Source: Zonotrichia leucophrys gambelii
Taxonomy: Eukaryota > Chordata > Aves > Passeriformes > Passerellidae
DNA length: 64,000 bases
Direction: 5' to 3'
Assembly (NCBI RefSeq): GCF_028769735.1
Contig: NC_088170.1
Location: forward strand, 60,545,585-60,609,584
Below, one piece after another: positions 52,359 through 64,000 of this stretch; positions within the stretch are counted from its first letter, which is position 1; each line of letters starts with the position of its first letter. The position numbers and the translations under genes were made by a program. A model generated the notes under the pieces. It ran no database searches. It saw only the letters and a program-made list of their open reading frames with translations, and was not told the DNA's origin.

Positions 52359-53186
52359 ACTTCACACATACTTAGCTGATTTATATTTGGAATCACAGAT
52401 TGGTTCCTATGTATGAGGTAATTTCAAAAGGAAAGGTGTGTTTTTGCCACAAGGATTTACAGTGTAAAAGAAGAGCAGGGGAATAATCTAGTCCTTTTTG
52501 CACAATGACCTACTTCCAGAGTAATTTTCCAAATGTATGGAAGTGAAAAATGTCTGGTTTTGCTTATCTCTTCCAAATGTAACAAAATGCAAAGAGAAAA
52601 ATGTCTTTAATATACGAAGCCCTTTGATGAGACATTCTACTGAGAATTTGTTTCGTAGCTCAGCTCTGCACAACAGCTTGTTGTGGAGCATGGTCTGCCA
52701 GGCTGTCATACATTACAGTAGCTGGAGGGATCCCTCCTGCAGAAACAGACTGCTAATCTTTAATAAACTTCAGCTGAGCCCTTGCTATGACCTTGAATAC
52801 ACTTTGCCTTAGAAAAATTCAACAATACTTAATTAGGTCTTTTGTTTGTTTGCCAAATTACTCTGGAATACTGTTACTGTGAGAAACTGAAATGTATGGG
52901 AAATTATACCTATCTTGTCAAATTACTAACTGCATTAAGCAGAGAAGCATCACATTTGTCTTGATATACTGAATTTCCAGCTCAAGAGAATAATACACAT
53001 AATTTTCAAGTAAAGTGATTTCAGGCATATTACAAAGCCAGAAGCTTCAAGTGTTTATGACAATTCTCATAACAACAACATAAACCACAATGGCGTAAGT
53101 CCCTTCCTGCCAGTGGTCATGAAAAATAAAAGTGTTTCCCCTTTCCAAGTGTGCAATACCAGCAATTTCTCTGATTTATTCCTATT

Positions 53187-53206
53187 AAAAAAAAAAAAAA
53201 AAAAAA
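53187..53206. repeat. A20 homopolymer
   Basis: The longest mononucleotide run in the window. It stands about 90 bp before a CR1 copy but is not part of it. Confidence 0.9.
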
Positions 53207-53294
53207 GCTGCAGAAGCAAAGGAATGAATTCCAGATTCCTGAAAATGTTTTTCAGGAGTAATAGTTTCAAACTGCATTAATATTTGGCAAATGT

Positions 53295-53697
53295 GTTCCT
53301 GAAGAAGATCTGGGTGTTAATAAATTCAAATTTAGCAAAGATGCTGAATGTTCTAGTGAGGCAAGAACACAGCTGAGAGAGGATCTCATCAATGCATAAA
53401 AATATCTTAAGGGCAGGCCTTAGGAGGGTGAGGTCAGATTCTTCTCAGTGCTGTTCAGTGACAGGACAAGAGTCAATGAACACACTGAAACTCAGGACGT
53501 TCCACCTGAATATGAAGAAAAACTTCTTTACTGTGAGGGGGACAGAGCAGTGGAACAGGCTGTGGAGTCTCCTCTGAAGCCATTCAAAACCTGCCTGGAC
53601 ACAAGGAGGTGCAGCCTGGTGCAGGTGAATCTGCTTTAGGAGGAGGTTGGACAAGATGATCTCCAGAGATCCCTCCCAACCTCCATCACTCTGTGAA
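53295..53697 (+). mobile_element. CR1 LINE, 3' half with internal deletion
   Basis: A short upstream block (GAAGAAGATCTGGGTGTTAA) is followed by CTGAGAGAGGATCTCATCAA, GTGACAGGACAAGAGTCAAT, AACTTCTTTACTGTGAGGGG and AGGAGGTTGGACAAGATGAT, ending CCATCACTCTGTGA. The middle and 3' parts match CR1 well, while sequence between the first and second blocks is missing, so an internal deletion has occurred. Open frames inside are remnants. Confidence 0.92.
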
Positions 53698-56600
53698 AGC
53701 TGGCATTTAGCAACTGCTGAGCTCTGAGACTGCAGCATAATTTGCAAAATTACCTGTACACAGAGTGAAAAAATCAGACGCTATTTTAAAGAAGCAGTGT
53801 GTTTTTACTATTGCCTGGATTTTCTGATCAAGTTTTAGAAGAAAGTGAAAAGCACTTAGCCATACTTCATCACAGAACTAAAAGCTTCATGTCTAGGTGC
53901 TTAATTCATGCAAACTAAAAAGGAAGTTTTGCAATCCCTGTGCATAATTAGCATTCACTGAGAGTAGCAGAAATAACAGATGAACAACATGGCTCAATCC
54001 ACTGTCTACTGAATTTAGGTAGAGAATTTGATTCACATGAAAAGAAACCTTTAAAAAGAAAACAAAAACCTCAACCATGGTTTTCACAGTTTGTATTACA
54101 ATTTGGGATTCATGACATTGTTGGATATGTTTTGATTTTTGCTGAAGAAGCAAAACATAAGACTGAAAAGCAGTCTTAAGGGTCTGTGCACTGGGTTGTG
54201 GTGCACACATTCTACAGCATCACATAATTCTTAGGACAAATATGTTATATTTTATGGTGTAGAACAGAAATAAAAAATTCCCAAATTTGAGATTTATAAT
54301 GCACATAGGAGCAGATAAGCATGTCCTTTATGGAATATGCATTCTTTGAATGTTTCTTTAGATCTTCTTTATTTCCAAACTTGAGACATATGCATTAGGT
54401 AGCCTAGATAAGCTCCTGCCTGGTGGTTAGCATGATTATTAGATTCCAGATGCACATGCTTTCAAATACCTTTAAAAAAATTATTTTTAGATTCAATATG
54501 CAGACAGGAGCCTCTGATTAAACACAGCCTGGGTTTTTTATTTGTTCTCTTGGTTTTGTGCAATGTGACAGACAGTGAACAGCCCTAAGATAATTTATGC
54601 ACTGTAAAATAAAGTCATATTGGAACTGAACAGAAAAGTAAAACTGAGAGATGCAAATGACAGTAGTTTTAGTTAAAGACTGTGGGTAGGAACATTGTGT
54701 ATTTGTTAATTTATTTTGTTAATTGTGAGAGGACCACTGGAACCAGCAAGAAGCACCCAGAGAAGAAATGCAGTACAAAAGCTGTGCACTGAAACAGATA
54801 TTGGAGATTTTCTTTAAACAGTGGCACATCCAGATTTACTCTTACACAGTGCAAGGATTTGAATTTTGCACATTGTGCCCTTGTCCTGTGTCAGGCACTG
54901 CTGCACTGTGTGCTCCCTCTTCAAGGCTGGGTGACATTGCTGCCTAGGGTGGCATCAGCTGGGGCACTTCCCTGCACTTGGTGAATTCTCATGAAATCTG
55001 CAGGGCACTTTCTTTTGAGAAAAACTATGACCCCGCATTAAGCCAGATACACAAGTTTCATTGCCAATACAGCAAATAAATTTGAGCAAATAAAATAACT
55101 TCTTTTTCATTATCTTTGCCAACAGTCGTCTTCAAAACGTTAACAATAAACTGCAAAGAGAATATCCAATAACAGAGAAGTGTGAATACTTTGTGTAAAG
55201 TCAAGCATGGATGACTGCAGGAAATACTTGCAAAAAAAGCAAAAAAGCTGTTTCTAATGCAGGTATCTTAAACACTTAAATTATATTTTTCATAATTCCT
55301 GGAAAATGCCAAATTGTGATATGGCTGTTCTGGCATTTGGAACTACCAACCTTACAGAGTTAGCAAAGTCCCTAAAAGAATCTGATTTTCAATACTCAAA
55401 AAGTGAAAAAGACAAAAAGAAGGAAAATCAGGTATGAATAATTTTGGATTCCACATTAGTGCCTCAAAAGGTTTTTGTGGTTTTTTTTGACTGGTTGGTA
55501 GATTGTTTTTTTTTTTTTTTAAAGCAAAAATAAGTACCCCCCAGGAAGCACCAGAGGACACTAGGATTTTAGCCATAAAACATGTTAATGTCTTAGCAAA
55601 TACCCCAGCAATATATCCCAATATCTTTAGTACTTATTAGAAAATGAAAAATCCATACCAGCTTTCCAAACAGACATGAAAGAAAGCAGTAAACTGCCAT
55701 AAAAAAAACATTTGAGAACCCAACTTTGAAAACCTGATGATTAATGATTGTGGTGCATGAAGTCTGGGGTTTTATTTTGTTTAACTAGGAACTTCTTGAG
55801 CTAATAAATAATTAATGGAGTCTAAGATTTTTTTTTTTGTATATGCTTTAGACAGTCACTGTTCTTTCATGGATTTTCACTCTTTCAGGTAAAGATATAA
55901 ACTAAAAGATCATGACAAAGTTTTTCCTCTTTTGTCCATTTAGACTCTGATTCCTATGGCACATATTTGTTTTCACCCCCATCAATCTTTATTACAACTA
56001 TAAAAAATTGGTTTTACATAAAAATGAATATATGTGGACAAGAGAATGATCTGAATAATGAAGACATACATTAGAGCATCATGTTGAGAGACTCATGTAT
56101 GTATGAACATTTATGTTTCTACACAGATTTATAAAAATCACCAGCTATTGAGATCCAGACAGAAACTTTTGATGCTACTAACAAAATAAAAAGCTCACCT
56201 AATTACATGCAAAATGCTTTCTACTACTAGAAAAGCTTAATTAGAAAATAATTTCTTACTGTCTTTGGATGAACAGTCTTTTCTGGGAAATGTCTGATTT
56301 TTGCAGCTCTTCAACACAGTTAGAGAACTATTATATATATAGCTCTCTAACACAGTTAGAGAACTATTTCCATAGTAGTCAGCGGGCATGGGTATCTCTG
56401 CTAAACAGTGAGATATTACAGATGAATTTTTTGTCCAATATTAGCAAATTTGTTATTCCTGATGATGGCTCAGTGGATGGGATCATCAATGGAAATATTA
56501 TTAAGTGAGATTTGCGATGATTTGTTTAACTGTGGTGCCAAAACATCTTTTTGTACTGTGCATGATTCAAATATACCTCCAGAAATCCTGGAAGCACACC

Positions 56601-58329
56601 ACTTCTGTGTAAATGACAACATTTCTGCTATCAACAAAAGAACTTGCTTTTTTACCATTTGATTTTATTAACATTATAAATAAACTGTTATGCATGACTT
56701 CTGTTATGCAGCTCGTATTTATTACCAGATAGTGCTGAAGAACTCTCTTAAGTTGTAAGCACACCATAGTGTACCCTGAAAGGTTCTGCAATGTCTGAAA
56801 TAATAACTTTTCAACTCAAAAACCACTAATATTATTATTTGCCTTTCATATTTTATTCAAACATAGGAAGCCAGCCACTCTGTATAATTTCTATTTAATA
56901 GAACATTTTAAAAGGACTGGTGAAGTTGTTAGCCATTGCTACTAAATCTCAGGAAATATTTAAAAATGGATTTTCTAAAGTCTTACTTTGAGAGGCAATA
57001 AAAGAGGGACTGTGAAATAGGCTACCATAGAAACCATCCACATGTGTATTCTTAGCCAAACTTCAGTATTTCAGCTGCTTAAATTTGTGTCAATATAACT
57101 GAACAATTAATAATGAATAAATATGAAACAATAAAAGTATTTTAAGAGTATTAGGGCAGATGACTAACAGAAAAATTAGGGGCATTTTTTATGCTAAAAT
57201 AGGCAGCTAATTAGTATGTGTGAACTAAAAAAAAACAACTCTATTTAAAATGTGGCAGCCTTTAGATATGTCCATTCTCTCTCCATAGTCTTCAGATTTA
57301 TGTTTTGATGCACCTCTGAGCAGCATCTGGCCACAAGGCATGCCAGCAAGACCCAATCCAGAGCACTTCTGAATCAAAAGGTACTTTCAAAAACAAATAT
57401 GGATGATGTCTGAATGGTAGAAGAGAGTCACATGTTACTTGGGCTTCTCATATTCCTGTTTGTAGCTGGTTCCAATGGTTGTATTCCTTGGCTTTCAGCC
57501 CTAAATTTGATATACACAGCCAAAACTCTGTACCATTCACCAGACTAGACTTTGGTTTGGTGACTGAAAGATACTCAGATGCAGCAGCAGATACTGCGGC
57601 AGTCATTTTTACTGAACAAGTTCAAAGAAGAGAATGAGCGGCTGTGCAGTACTGTGAACCACACTTCCAGCAGATTCCCAGCTGAAATCCCTGGTGGCCA
57701 ACTGCTATCCAGACAGCAGAGCAAATGCTCTGCTGAGACACAGGGAGTGCTGGTCCCTCAGCAGGGATCCCATCAGTGCTAGACAGGATCTCTTACTGTG
57801 GGATGCCACCACATGCTGTGGAGGGCTTTGAGCAGAAGGAGAAGTCACGCAGTGGGACTGCTTCCCATGGCAGCACTGCTCTGTCCCTGTGGAAGCACAT
57901 TTCCCATTTGAAGGGTACAGACTGCTGAAGGCTGCACCTCTCAGGCACACTGGCAGAATAAGCACATATTTTCTTGTCTGCTTTTAGAGTAAGACAAAAA
58001 AATCTTGGTCCCTCTGTGCTCCTCTTGCTTTCTCAGTACAAAGAGCAAAAGTAGGATATACACAATAATGGTGTGAACTCCTGTGATACTGAAATATTAG
58101 GGTTATTAGCTTAAACATTGTTAAAATCACCAAAGGATGGACCTTTCTCCACAGTAGCAAACTGCTCATCTGTGACCACTGAAGCCAAATCCCTCCCAGA
58201 AAATCTCACCTGACTGGAAATGGGCTGTGAGTTAAGCCACCTGATGGGAACTTGAGAAAAGATAAATCTGGTCCTATTGTCCAGTTATGTTAACTCCAAG
58301 GAGAAGTAAACAAACCTGGAGGGAGAAGA
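53698..58329. other. Intronic sequence without a recognised gene
   Basis: AT-rich with T15 at 55506-55520 and a duplicated palindromic unit at 56305-56368. From about 57300 the GC content rises. No conserved coding motif was seen on either strand. Confidence 0.7.
56305..56368. repeat. 28-bp direct repeat, each copy near an AT run
   Basis: AGCTCTTCAACACAGTTAGA with GAACTATT (56305-56332) recurs as AGCTCTCTAACACAGTTAGA with GAACTATT (56341-56368), 36 bp apart, with an AT run between. In the second copy CTCTAAC and GTTAGAG also form a 7-bp stem. Confidence 0.88.
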
Positions 58330-58940
58330 ATGTACCCACAAAGGCAGCCTTTCTCAGCAGCTGTGTTGGAAAGCAGCTCTGGTTGGGTTCAGCAGGGGAG
58401 GCCAAAGCCCACAGACTCATTTGCTGAGGCCAGGTCTGCACCCCTGAGGGAGGAGCTCAAGCCCTGCAGTCACGCATGGTTCTCTTTCTCATGGTCATTG
58501 TCCTCTGCCCAGGGGTAACACTGTCCCCTCTCCCCCACGGAAGGTCTGATGGGGCACTACGGGCTCCATGTGCTGAGAGGCAGCCGTCGTGTCTTGGAAG
58601 GTGCCACAAACCACCCTGAAGTGTCCCCAGACCCATTGCTGAGGCCTTCCACCAGATGACTGCACATGACCTAAAGATGCTGGAACAGATCCAGGATGTG
58701 TTGGAGGAGACAGTGTAAAATTTCCCATCCACATGGGGAAGGTGCCTGGGCGTCCCCACCCAGCCTGAGCCTATTTTAACCCATGGAATTTTGCGTTTCA
58801 GGGGTTTCTTCCACCACCCCCTACAGATCAAGACCATCACTTTGACCAATGGTAAACTACATTGCAACAAACAAGTCTCATCATGAACTCTTTGGGTAGC
58901 TATCTTTCTCTTTCTTCCTTTTCCCTTGTACATTTCCATA
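58330..58940. other. GC-richer block, possibly an unclassified repeat
   Basis: Composition changes sharply from the surrounding AT-rich intron. A short open stretch on the plus strand gives RPIAEAFHQMTAHDLKMLEQ and then a stop after IQDVLEETV; the minus strand has a 160-codon frame with no known domain. The block might be an old LTR or an internal part of an endogenous retrovirus, because similar GC-rich patches in songbird introns often are, but I cannot show ends, a target duplication or a polyadenylation signal. Confidence 0.25.
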
Positions 58941-61900
58941 GGTGATTTTTTATGCTTTCATATTGCTTTGTTACTATAGACAATCATAGCCAAAATGACT
59001 ACCTATGTGTTTTCCTTCGTAACCAAACACAACCAAATTGTTCTAAAATAAACCCTATTTTATATAGGGTATATTTTAGAACAATTTTATATAGGGTTTA
59101 TTTTACCTAAAATATATATATATATTTTCAAACATAGATCATTCATTGTTGTTTCCTCTAATGCACCCCAAAGTATCTATTAAGAAGAACATGTTTTACC
59201 AATGTCATCTGGGTAAAAACACCTTAAAAAAAAATTCTGTTTCTCTTTCTTTTCAACTGTTCCTCATAGAGAATAATGTTTTCATTGAACTAAGACCTTA
59301 TGCAGTAAATTCCAAGGAAACACACTGCTTTATTTTTCTGTTTAACCAAGTCCAGTTTAGAATAGTAGCAGAGAAAATCTATTCTTCTTTCACATAAATG
59401 AATGCATCATGGAACATTTCTACCATAGTATTCAGAAAATAAATCTATTATTTTGAAACCATCTTAATTTTTATATTAAATTACTTTCCCTAAAAATATT
59501 AGTTCCCATCAAACACAAGTATTTGAAACAGTTTTTTTCCGATCTGTTTTTAGGAAAAAAACTATTTTCAGTACAACTCACATTATTAAAAAAACAAAAT
59601 ATCACATTCCTTGATAGCAAGTTGAATAAATTATTTATACAGAAGTCATTATTTTATAGCATATCTACAAACTCAAAAGTGCATGATGTAAACTTAAATA
59701 TTACTACTGCCTCCAATTTTTAAAAATAAATTTAAAACCTTGTTCATTTTTCTTTTGAAGGTAGAAAAAAAAATAAGTTTAGATTTAACTTCAAGGGAGT
59801 CAAATACAGTGAAACTGAGGAAATAAATTCCACATAATTCTGAATATAGGAAGCCATTGCTATTCTTATCTCCAACAGGAATTATTTCTGAGGTGTAACT
59901 CTAGCCCTGGTGAAGGTTGTTTCAGGAGGACTTTGTGATTCAACTAATGGATAAAATCCTTATTTCAGAAAAACCATAAATTTTATGCCTGATTAAAAAA
60001 GGGTTTGGAACAATCTCAAGGATTTCAGCCCCAGGTGTGACCTTGATGTTTTTCTTGTATTTGACAAAGCTTAAAGAAAAGTTACTGGTGAGTAGCAAGT
60101 GTTATTCTGGTTGGATAACAAAAATTGATGCTTTTCATATACCGTGAGGCTTCCTTTCCTGATATGATGAGTTCTAATAATCAGCCTTGCAACACTCAAT
60201 TCCATAGTCACTAGAGAGCAGTTATTTTAGCTCCAAACAGTTAGCAAAAGCTAGCATCTGTTCCTACTGATGATAACTGAGCAAATTAAAAGTACCTGCC
60301 TCAAACTGAGGCAGATCTAATTATCTTCTTATTTTTATATATGCCATTAATTATTATCTAGGAATTTATGTTCTATTAATTAGTATTAGGGAACAAAATT
60401 TCCTGAAAAGTGTGGATCAATTATTCTAGCTCCCCAGCTATGAGAGAACATGAACATTCTGTATTTTTAGTTATACTCTTTCTTTCCTTTTAAGCATCTT
60501 AGGATTTCTCCTTCTTCAAAGTTCAAGAGCTCTGTATACCTGTGTAGAGTGTCACTATTGCTTTTTCACATCTCTCTTATCCAAATCTTGACCCGTTATG
60601 GGTTGGGTTTTGTTTATTAAGATTTTTTTTTCTGTCCCTTTATCCCTAAAAATGCCCCTGCATTCAATAGCTGTAAAATTTGAGATTAATTTATAACTTG
60701 TCAATTTACTTCAAGCAGTGTACCTGGCATACATACATTGCCTGCTACTTAGCTAGCTCTGTGCTTGTCAAATCCACAAATATGTGCTTGTCATGAAGTA
60801 GGGCTCAAGTTCAGACACTTCAGTTCTAGGAATCATCACACCAGCCAAGCTTCTCCATATCTGAGCAGTGGTCAATCTCTCTAACTGAGCAGGTTTTTAT
60901 TTAAAATAATGTGTGGGGGATATTTTTCTCCTTTGGGACACCTTTCAGCATTGTGACCCTTTGTAGGAAAAGGTGGTGTCCCCACGCTTACAGTGCAGGG
61001 CTGCCCTCCTACCATGGGTGTTGTGGTGGGGAGCACCAAGACACAGAGCTTATTTTGGCTCAGGCTCTTTCCTTGTGTTTTTGCAGCACATGGCATTTGT
61101 CACTCAGCTGTTCCAACACGAGTACTGCTGTGCTCACTTGGTGCTAGTCAGGATGTACTGCTGCACTCAGACTTGCCAAACATCAGCTAATTCTGCTGCT
61201 GCAATTATTTCTCCAGGGGAGAGCAACAGTGAGCTCTGGAAGGACAAGCCATTGCTGCTTTGTTTTTATGGGAACAGCAACACAAACACATCAGCATTAC
61301 CAACATCAACTCACATGCTCAGCAGAAGGAAGGAGTCATTTACACCATGGGAAGTGAATTTTCTCCTCATTTACCAACAAGCCTCAGGTTTGCCACTCAG
61401 TAGGGCTTCTTCCATACAGCTGTTGAACCAGCTCACATGAACTTCATCTGATGGGTTACCAGACTGAACTTCAAACCTAGCTCCCACTTTGTAGGACCAG
61501 TTTACCTCAAACAGGCATGGAACTCAAGAAATTATGCAGACAAAACTGTTAGCCCACAGGAAACACAGACATACTGATGGAGCATCTTTGTCAACCATTT
61601 GACAAAAATAGTGTAGTGTCTTCAGTGACCAAGTAATTTTAGCTCACATAAAGCTGTGACTTTAATGTCTAATTCCCACAGTTTAACACTAAGTTGATTG
61701 ATTTATTAAATATTTTTCTTGCTTTTAAAATGTTTGCTTGGTTCTATTTTGGTTTTAAAATAGTGTGTTTAAAAAAATGTAATTTGAATTGCAGTATAAA
61801 AGGCTGAATTAAAAAATAATAAATCTAAATAAATACCACTTTTTTTAGATATTGAAAACCTAGTCAAGAACTAGTAGCTACATCAGTTGACCTTGAGGAA

Positions 61901-63372
61901 GAAAAATTATGAGAACCAAGGCCTTTTTAATTTTAGCTGTAGTAAACAGCTTCTGAAAGTAGAATAAAACAATGGCAGCAATAACAGAGTTTTATGTTTG
62001 CTGAACTCCACAGGAAGAAAACTTAAAAGAAAAAGAGAGTTTCCAATACATTGTGTTTGCTTAAGGCATGCAGCTGTCAAGGGCAGCAAGCATATTTTAT
62101 TAAAGTAGTAGATGAATTTGTGTATCTAAATTATATTGGTTGGCTAAATTACATCTAATAAAGATAATTATTATAAATTAAGCAATGCTATAATTACTGC
62201 ATAAACCCACCCCTCTACATATTCACTGAATATAATTTTTGCAATATGTATTGCTTGCACATCAATCTGTATAAGGAACATAGAATTTTAATGACACTTT
62301 ATGAAGATTTAAGATGTAAGAATTATGAGTGCAAATTGGCCTATTTATTATTTAACTCACAGTTGTTCTTTACTTTTTGTCTGCATAGAGAAAATTAATA
62401 CATTCCTGACAGGTTCTGTGATTTACCAAGATTCAAAAAATAAAAAAAATGGAACTAATGATGATGATATATGTCCAGAAATCTTGCATTCAAATACATC
62501 TAATGAAACATTTCAACTTGTTGAGATATTACTCAAAATAAGTATGCAGTAAAGCATAATCATACCATGTACCACCAGAACATAAAAGATAGCTTACAAG
62601 TTTTAGTAGTCAACAACATTTTGAATAAGTCATATAAACTTATGAAAATTTTGGAAATGATCTATTAATCACTAGAGGGAGTGTGTTATATTTCTATCTT
62701 AAATAATCTATTAGCTACCTTAAGTCTGTATCTCTTTCACACTTTTTTCCCATACTGTAAACCAAGTTTTAAACAATTCACACCTATCTCTTTTCAGAGC
62801 AGTCCCAAACTGCCACTAGATTAGAAGGTAAAGGCACAATGCAGGCTGTTAAATTTTTGATCAGCTACAAATAAAGAACGATCAAGTTAAGTGGGCTCAG
62901 CTGATGCAAATCTCCCATAAGAATCAATTCTACAGTTCCTGACATTCTGAAGTATGATTGTGGAGCTTTTCTTGTGAAATACCCAAAGGAAAGAACAGAA
63001 TTATGAAGAAACTAACAATATATAATCATACCTGCAACTAGCATAAATAACAGCAATTTCATTGATTTATACCAGCCAAGATGTCGTTCTGTGGCTTAAA
63101 AAAATTCATGTAATTGAAATCAAGCTTATAAATCACACATTACAATTTCCTCATACTTTAATATTAATTTAATCTAAAATTTTGCAATAAATAACAATCT
63201 CTCTCTTACTGCTGCTTTTTCTGTCTTATAATACAGTGAAGTCAAGGAATTCGGTACAGGTGAATTAGTTCTCTAATATCACAGAGCACCACTGTGTCAA
63301 CTGTTAAACCTTCACAGATTATGGTGTGGAGGTTTTTTTTGCCTGTTGTTATTTAAAAAAGAATAGCCAAAT
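58941..63372. other. Intronic sequence without a recognised gene
   Basis: AT-rich except for 60880-61440, where a 155-codon plus-strand frame (60973-61440) has no recognised domain and overlaps other open frames. An AT dinucleotide run stands at about 59111-59126. Confidence 0.7.
59035..59105. repeat. Large quasi-palindrome with a third overlapping arm
   Basis: Positions 59035-59058 pair with 59064-59087 in a 24-bp stem with a single mismatch (51/71) around a 5-base loop. In addition 59044-59058 is the exact reverse complement of 59091-59105, and ATTTTATATAGGGT occurs twice directly (59057-59070 and 59084-59097). Three copies of one short unit therefore alternate in orientation. Confidence 0.92.
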
Positions 63373-64000
63373 TGTCATGGTTTGACCAGGAAGAAGTGGG
63401 AATTCTGGGAAGCTGTGGTCAAACCAATGAAGGTTTTGGGTTTCATACTGACACCTGGTGTAGCCAGTGGGGTTTGGACACACCTCCGAGAATACACAGG
63501 GGGTTAAAAGCAGGGCACTGCCCTGGCACTTCCTCTTTGGACCTCGTCGGGCGAGGAGTTCAGATCTCTCCCCCGTCCGGCCCGCTGCTGCTGGGCGGGG
63601 GAGGGGCCGCCATGCCGTAGGCCTGGGGCCTGGACAGAGATGGTGTTGAGGGGGCTTCGAGGATGGAAGGGTGGGGGAGCCCCAAGAGACATCGGGCAGA
63701 CCAGCCCCCCCCCCCCTTCCCCCCCAGGAGAGCAGCCAGCGAGAAGGGGGAGGAAGACTGCCCGGCCGCAGCGGCAGCGTGTGGGCAGCATGCGTGGGAG
63801 CCGTTCCGGGACCGACAGACAGAGACTGAAAACTTTTAACCCTTTCTTGCATGATTGGGGCCTTACAAAAATGCTAATCCTCCTCGAAGCTGAATAAGAA
63901 GGGAGATGAGAGATGAGATGACTTGGCTCGGAGATTGTGGAGATGATTGGATGGGGAGAGATGATTTGGAGTGGCCTTTTGGCTGGACTTTTTCTTGTAG
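63373..64000 (+). mobile_element. Endogenous retrovirus LTR, 5' part, cut by window edge
   Basis: A sharp change from AT-rich intron to GC-rich sequence occurs at TGTCATGGTTTGACCAGGAA (63373), which has the TG start of an LTR. Inside are a TTAAAAG box near 63505, GC-rich stretches and a C-tract, and then TGAAAACTTTTAACCCTTTC. It resembles LTRs seen in passerine endogenous retroviruses, and it looks comparatively young because long stretches are free of obvious decay. The 3' end, polyadenylation signal, and any internal genes lie beyond 64000, so I cannot say whether it is a solo LTR or the 5' LTR of a provirus. Open frames inside it on both strands (up to 167 codons) follow from GC-rich composition. 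Confidence 0.75.
63705..63725. repeat. C12-TT-C7 tract (G-tract on minus strand)
   Basis: Twelve C, two T, then seven C. On the minus strand this is a pair of long G-runs capable of quadruplex formation. It lies inside the LTR and is prone to sequencing and length error. Confidence 0.88.

Larger units (their letters stand above)
48996..53294. other. Intronic sequence without a recognised gene
   Basis: Mostly AT-rich. It contains the inverted repeat at 51925-51969, a T17 run and the 21-bp tandem duplication at 52317-52358, and an A20 run at 53187-53206. Short open frames lack motifs. Confidence 0.7.

Noticed and set aside
63349..63852. 167-codon minus-strand open frame and overlapping plus-strand frames
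   Set aside because: They lie in the GC-rich LTR and across the C-tract; stops are rare because of composition. No protein motif.

Overview
This window is a non-coding, AT-rich stretch of vertebrate nuclear DNA, most likely from a songbird (Passeriformes). The evidence for a bird is the repeat content: at least nine pieces of CR1 LINE and several LTRs of types I associate with passerine endogenous retroviruses. There are no operons, ribosome binding sites or bacterial genes. Family names come from recognition by eye, not from a database search.

The only coding sequence I can defend is one 120-bp exon on the minus strand at 47213-47332. It encodes part of the guanylate-kinase-like domain of MAGI2, a synaptic and junctional scaffold protein, and both splice sites and both codon phases fit. 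Transcription runs right to left. Everything from 47333 to 64000 is therefore intron upstream of this exon, and everything from 1 to 47212 is intron downstream of it. I looked for the neighbouring MAGI2 exons and did not find them, which fits the very large introns of this gene.

Layout, left to right. 1-2859: unremarkable intron. 2860-4274: a CR1 element split by a solo LTR with a visible 4-bp target duplication. 4275-12379: intron with a short CR1 fragment and one exon-like island. 12380-12740: a decayed endonuclease fragment of an L1-type LINE, which is uncommon in birds. 12741-17229: intron with a GC-richer patch. 17230-17624: a solo LTR. 17625-31514: long AT-rich intron with sparse CR1 scraps. 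31515-31997: CR1 sequence in a head-inverted arrangement resembling a twin-priming insertion. 35420-35675 and 37450-38160: more CR1. 39446-39498: two adjacent perfect hairpins. 39555-40011: a minus-strand LTR related to the one near 17.4 kb. 47213-47332: the MAGI2 exon. 48508-48995 and 53295-53697: CR1 3' halves. 51925-51969 and 59035-59105: strong inverted repeats. 58330-58940: an unclassified GC-richer block. 63373-64000: the start of a GC-rich retroviral LTR that runs off the window.

No multi-gene system is present. The most interesting items are the L1-type endonuclease fossil, the LTR-in-CR1 nest with its 4-bp duplication, the CR1 inversion, and the large quasi-palindrome at 59 kb.
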